From Hymenobacter sublimis (GTDB lineage Bacteria; Bacteroidota; Bacteroidia; Cytophagales; Hymenobacteraceae), in contig NZ_CP095848.1 in the NCBI RefSeq assembly GCF_023101345.1, positions 2,417,501 through 2,481,500 on the forward strand: a stretch of 64,000 nt of DNA. Reading direction: 5' to 3'. A program made the position numbers and the translations under genes. The notes under the pieces were generated by a model. It searched no databases, was not told the DNA's origin, and worked only from the letters and a program-made list of their open reading frames with translations. Shown here piece by piece: positions 61,136 to 64,000 of this stretch (the stretch's first letter is position 1; every line of letters starts with the position of its first letter).

Positions 61136-62329
61136 ATGCTTACTCCCCGCCAGCTATTCCTGCGCCACCAGGCCCAGACTTCCGATTTTCCTTTGCTGCT
61201 CGAAATTGAGCGTGCCGAAGGTGTGTACATGTACGATGCCGCAGGCCAGCGCTACCTCGATTTAATTTCCGGTATTGGCGTCAGCAACGTGGGCCACCGC
61301 CACCCGCGCGTACTCCAGGCCATTCAGAATCAGCTCGATAAGTACCTGCACCTGATGGTGTACGGAGAGGTAGTACAGGCCCCGCCGGCCCAGCTCGCCG
61401 AAGCCCTGCACCACACCCTGCCGGCCCACCTCGACAATGTGTACTTCACCAACTCCGGCACTGAGGCCGTAGAAGGCGCCCTAAAACTGGCCAAGCGCCA
61501 TACCGGCCGCACGGGCTTGCTGTCCAGCTACAGCGCCTACCACGGCTCTACCCACGGGGCCCTGAGCATCACCGGCTCCGAAGGCTTCAAAAACGCCTTC
61601 CGTCCTTTGCTACCCGATGTGCGCCACTTCCGCCACAACAACTTCGAGGACCTCCAGCTAATCGACGAGCACACGGCCGCCGTGGTCATTGAAACGGTGC
61701 AGGGTGAGGCCGGCGTGCGGGTGCCCGCCCCCGGCTACCTGCCGGCCCTGCGCCAACGCTGCACTGAGGTTGGTGCCCTGCTTATTCTTGACGAGATTCA
61801 GTGCGGCTTCGGGCGTACCGGCACGTTCTGGGCCTTTGAGCAGTTCGGCATTGAGCCCGATATTTTGCTCACGGCCAAGGGCATGGGCGGCGGCATGCCC
61901 ATTGGGGCCTTTATTTCTTCCCAAGAAATTATGGCCGGTTTTAAAACCAATCCTATTCTGGGGCACTGCACTACGTTTGGGGGCCATCCGGTGTCGTGCG
62001 CGGCCTCCTTGGCTACGCTGCGGGTGATTCAGGAGGAGAATTTGCTGGCCGGCGTGGCCGAAAAGGCGGCCCGTTTCCGCCGGCAGTTGGTTCATCCGGC
62101 CATTCGGGAGGTGCGGGGCTGGGGGCTACTGATGGCGGTGGAATTTGACTCTTTCGAAGTGCTTAAGCCCATCATCGACCACGCCCTCTGGCAGGAGCGC
62201 ATCCTCACCGACTGGTTCCTGTTCTGCGACAATTCCCTGCGCATCGCCCCACCGCTAACCATCACCGACGCCCAAATTGACGAGGCTTGCGCCGCGCTGC
62301 TACGCGCCATTGATACAGTAGTGCAGTAA
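61136..62329 (+). CDS. Class III (PLP-dependent) aminotransferase
   Basis: A 397-residue aminotransferase of the acetylornithine/4-aminobutyrate group, from the ATG at 61136 (MLTPRQLFLRHQ); a longer frame upstream covers the promoter element and is unlikely. Landmarks: G-I-G-V-S-N-V-G-H-R-H-P-R-V, F-T-N-S-G-T-E-A-V-E-G-A-L-K-L-A, the Asp in L-I-L-D-E-I-Q-C-G-F-G-R-T-G that binds the PLP ring nitrogen, and the PLP Lys in L-L-T-A-K-G-M-G-G-G-M-P-I-G. It transfers an amino group to 2-oxoglutarate. The substrate could be acetylornithine, lysine, ornithine or a diamine; no arginine genes are adjacent to decide. Likely a single-gene unit. Confidence 0.9.
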   Translation: MLTPRQLFLRHQAQTSDFPLLLEIERAEGVYMYDAAGQRYLDLISGIGVSNVGHRHPRVLQAIQNQLDKYLHLMVYGEVVQAPPAQLAEALHHTLPAHLDNVYFTNSGTEAVEGALKLAKRHTGRTGLLSSYSAYHGSTHGALSITGSEGFKNAFRPLLPDVRHFRHNNFEDLQLIDEHTAAVVIETVQGEAGVRVPAPGYLPALRQRCTEVGALLILDEIQCGFGRTGTFWAFEQFGIEPDILLTAKGMGGGMPIGAFISSQEIMAGFKTNPILGHCTTFGGHPVSCAASLATLRVIQEENLLAGVAEKAARFRRQLVHPAIREVRGWGLLMAVEFDSFEVLKPIIDHALWQERILTDWFLFCDNSLRIAPPLTITDAQIDEACAALLRAIDTVVQ

Positions 62330-62399
62330 CCCGCCGGCCAAACAAGGCACCATACGCATCTGGACAAATGCCGCAGATGCTAGCCCGAACAGAACCTCA

Positions 62400-62465
62400 C
62401 CCCGGTTAAGCAGCGCAGCCCTTGGTGTCATCACGGATACCAAGGGCTGCGCTGCTTAACCGGGG
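62400..62465. repeat. Perfect 27-bp inverted repeat between convergent genes
   Basis: Arms of 27 bases (62400-62426 and 62439-62465) pair perfectly around 12 bases. Outer ends CCCCGGTTAAGCAGCGCAGC. Located between the aminotransferase and TerB stops, with no T-tract. Unlike families A-D. Confidence 0.85.
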
Positions 62466-62518
62466 TAGCAAATGACCAGAACAACTGGCGCCTCGCTAGC
62501 TTTCCTTTCTGCTCCTAT

Positions 62519-62947
62519 TTAGTTCTCCAAAAACGCCTGTGTATCCTCCTTGATCTGCTCGCGGGGGAAGCCGTCTTTCACGCCCTGGGAGATTTTGCGC
62601 ACCAGCACGGCCACTATATCCTTGCGGAAGCCGAGTTTCTCAGCCATATCCACGCAGAAGTCCATTTCGGTATCGTCTACTACCCCATCGGCGAGCATCA
62701 TGTCGACCAAGTCGAAAATCTGGTCGAACCGTTCGGAGTCATTCTCCGGAATAATGAGCCGCACGGCGCTGGCATTGCCCACAATGGAGCGTACCTCGTC
62801 GGCGCGCATGCCGTTTTTCTTGCCTACGGCTACAATGAAGCTCATTTCCCGCTCGTCAATATGCCCATCGGCCTTGGCCAGTGCCACCAGGTTCATGATG
62901 TGGCTTTTGACTTTCTTGGTCTGTTCATTTTCAAAAAAACCAAACAT
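62519..62947 (-). CDS. TerB-like (tellurite-resistance family) protein
   Basis: A 142-residue protein with the TerB fold: helices rich in Asp/Glu, with A-L-A-K-A-D-G-H-I-D-E-R-E-M-S-F-I near the start, and V-D-M-M-L-A-D-G-V-V-D-D-T-E-M-D-F-C in the second half. The two A-D-G-x-x-D-x-x-E loops are the family's metal-binding-like motifs. It is cytoplasmic (MFGFFENEQTKK start) and stands alone. Family members are linked to tellurite resistance and to phage or stress responses, but single TerB proteins in this phylum have no proven role. It is divergent from pfkA. Confidence 0.85.
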   Translation of the reverse strand: MFGFFENEQTKKVKSHIMNLVALAKADGHIDEREMSFIVAVGKKNGMRADEVRSIVGNASAVRLIIPENDSERFDQIFDLVDMMLADGVVDDTEMDFCVDMAEKLGFRKDIVAVLVRKISQGVKDGFPREQIKEDTQAFLEN

Positions 62948-63211
62948 ACGAACGGGGCATTAGGTAGAATGGGTGGGACAGGGCAGCCGAAAGCACAACG
63001 GCCCCGTAATCGGGGCCGGGCCATTGTACTAGTCAAGATAGCCAGTTGCGGCCCGTTGTGCAATAGCTCGCATACGCAGCCCGAGAAAAAATAGCCGTCC
63101 GTGGGACCTATTTTATCTTTTACGGGGCTACAAGCTGTACATTCCCCGCGGATTTACCACCTTTGCCCGGCCCGGCTTTGTCGGGCTTTTGTTTGAGTAC
63201 CGAACAGATTT

Positions 63212-64000
63212 ATGATGAAACGCATTGCAGTTTTCACCAGCGGAGGCGACGCGCCCGGCATGAATGCGGCTATCCGCGCGGTGGTACGCACGGCCGTTTA
63301 CCACGGCATTGAAGTTTACGGCATCATGCGCGGTTACAGCGGCATGATCAAGGGTGAGTTTGTTAAACTGGATTCCGCGTCCGTAGCCAACACCATCCAA
63401 AAGGGGGGCACGATTTTAAAATCGGCGCGCAGCCAGAAATTTCTGACCAAGGAAGGCCGCCAGCAGGCCTTCGACCAGTTGGTTAACCATGGTATCGACG
63501 GCCTAGTAGCCATCGGGGGCAACGGCACCTTCACCGGTGCTATGATTTTTGAGCAGGAGTTTGGCATTCCGACGGTGGGGGTTCCCGGCACCATCGATAA
63601 CGACCTGTACGGCACCGACTATACCATTGGCTACGATACGGCCGTGAATACGGCCCTAGAGGCCATCGACAAAATCCGCGACACGGCCGACTCGCACGAC
63701 CGCTGCTTTTTTGTGGAAGTGATGGGCCGCGACTCCGGCTACATTGCTATTCCGTGCGCCATCGGCGGTGGGGCCGAAATTGTAATGGTCCCGGAAACGC
63801 AAATGTCTACCGAAGCCGTAATTGATAGTCTTAAATCCAGCTGGCAGCGCTCGAAAACTTCCTTTCTGGTGGTAGTAGCTGAAGGGGAGGAAGAAGGCAA
63901 CGTGCACAACGTGGCCCAGCAGGTGAAAGCAGCCATTCCGGAACTAGACACGCGCGTAACTATTATCGGCCACATCCAGCGCGGCGGCGCCCCGTCTGCC
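63212..64000 (+). CDS. pfkA: 6-phosphofructokinase (3' partial)
   Basis: The first 263 codons of a phosphofructokinase; the gene runs past the right edge. ATG at 63212 or 63215 (ATGATGAAACGC), the second giving MKRIAVFTSGGDAPGMNAAI. It phosphorylates fructose 6-phosphate in glycolysis. Visible motifs: G-G-D-A-P-G-M-N-A (ATP site), P-G-T-I-D-N-D (catalytic Asp), F-F-V-E-V-M-G-R-D-S-G-Y (sugar site) and I-G-H-I-Q-R-G-G-A-P. The second glycine loop reads G-G-N-G-T-F-T-G-A, where most enzymes have G-G-D-G-S; the Asp there helps bind Mg-ATP. Gly after it (not Asp) points to ATP rather than pyrophosphate use. Confidence 0.95.
   Translation, partial: MMKRIAVFTSGGDAPGMNAAIRAVVRTAVYHGIEVYGIMRGYSGMIKGEFVKLDSASVANTIQKGGTILKSARSQKFLTKEGRQQAFDQLVNHGIDGLVAIGGNGTFTGAMIFEQEFGIPTVGVPGTIDNDLYGTDYTIGYDTAVNTALEAIDKIRDTADSHDRCFFVEVMGRDSGYIAIPCAIGGGAEIVMVPETQMSTEAVIDSLKSSWQRSKTSFLVVVAEGEEEGNVHNVAQQVKAAIPELDTRVTIIGHIQRGGAPSA

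Overview
The window looks like chromosome from a GC-rich member of the Bacteroidota, most likely Hymenobacter or a close relative in the Cytophagales. The evidence is three large TonB-dependent receptors (two with an N-terminal carboxypeptidase-regulatory-like domain), TAnnTTTG (-7 type) promoter elements just upstream of several starts, ABC permeases of the DUF3526 type, a split transketolase, a stand-alone Mpl ligase, and many intergenic palindromic repeats. The genus is an inference from memory of such genomes. I see no rRNA, tRNA, CRISPR array, prophage or intact insertion sequence. Two genes are cut by the window edges: a serine hydrolase on the left and phosphofructokinase on the right.

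Layout. 1-5 kb: serine hydrolase, then a leftward iron-type unit (TonB receptor plus PepSY membrane protein) preceded by two copies of a TTTAGAATnATTCTA palindrome. 5-13 kb: ankyrin protein, dienelactone hydrolase, GH63-like glycosidase, acetamidase/formamidase, and a sugar (sorbosone-type) dehydrogenase paired with cytochrome c. 13-18 kb: DOPA dioxygenase, GNAT, MFS exporter and an alpha/beta hydrolase with a TPR tail, then a very AT-rich island with one small membrane protein. 18.5-23.6 kb: a three-subunit molybdenum hydroxylase of PaoABC type (4Fe-4S cysteines in the FAD subunit) and a Crp/Fnr regulator. 23.8-30.6 kb: a leftward unit of His-rich small protein, TonB receptor, ABC ATPase and two DUF3526 permeases. 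30.7-34 kb: a third TonB receptor whose start codon is abutted by a 26-bp ModE-like palindrome, with a short ModE-type regulator gene just upstream; I read this as a candidate molybdate (or tungstate) outer-membrane uptake system. 34-43 kb: disordered protein, degenerate receiver, DnaB with an intein in the P-loop, Mpl, an esterase, lipoproteins, M48 protease and FAH-family protein. 43-53 kb: M23 peptidase, type II NADH dehydrogenase, lipocalin, Bcp peroxiredoxin, and the two transketolase halves separated by a VWA-domain gene and a phytanoyl-CoA-dioxygenase-like gene. 53-64 kb: an Omp85-type gene with a premature stop that removes its last strand, CheB, DUF481 protein, ECF sigma operon, class III aminotransferase, TerB-like protein and phosphofructokinase.

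The strongest genome-scale signal is a set of at least four families of imperfect palindromes (about 75-125 bp), recognisable by ends such as GTCATGCTGAGC, GTCATGCAGAGCG, GTCATTCCGAGC and GTCATCCGGAGC. They occur only between genes or at the very ends of genes. One sits at each of the three junctions of the split transketolase region, and one supplies the C-terminal codons of a protein. Separate perfect hairpins of 27-35 bp lie at 34.9 and 62.4 kb.
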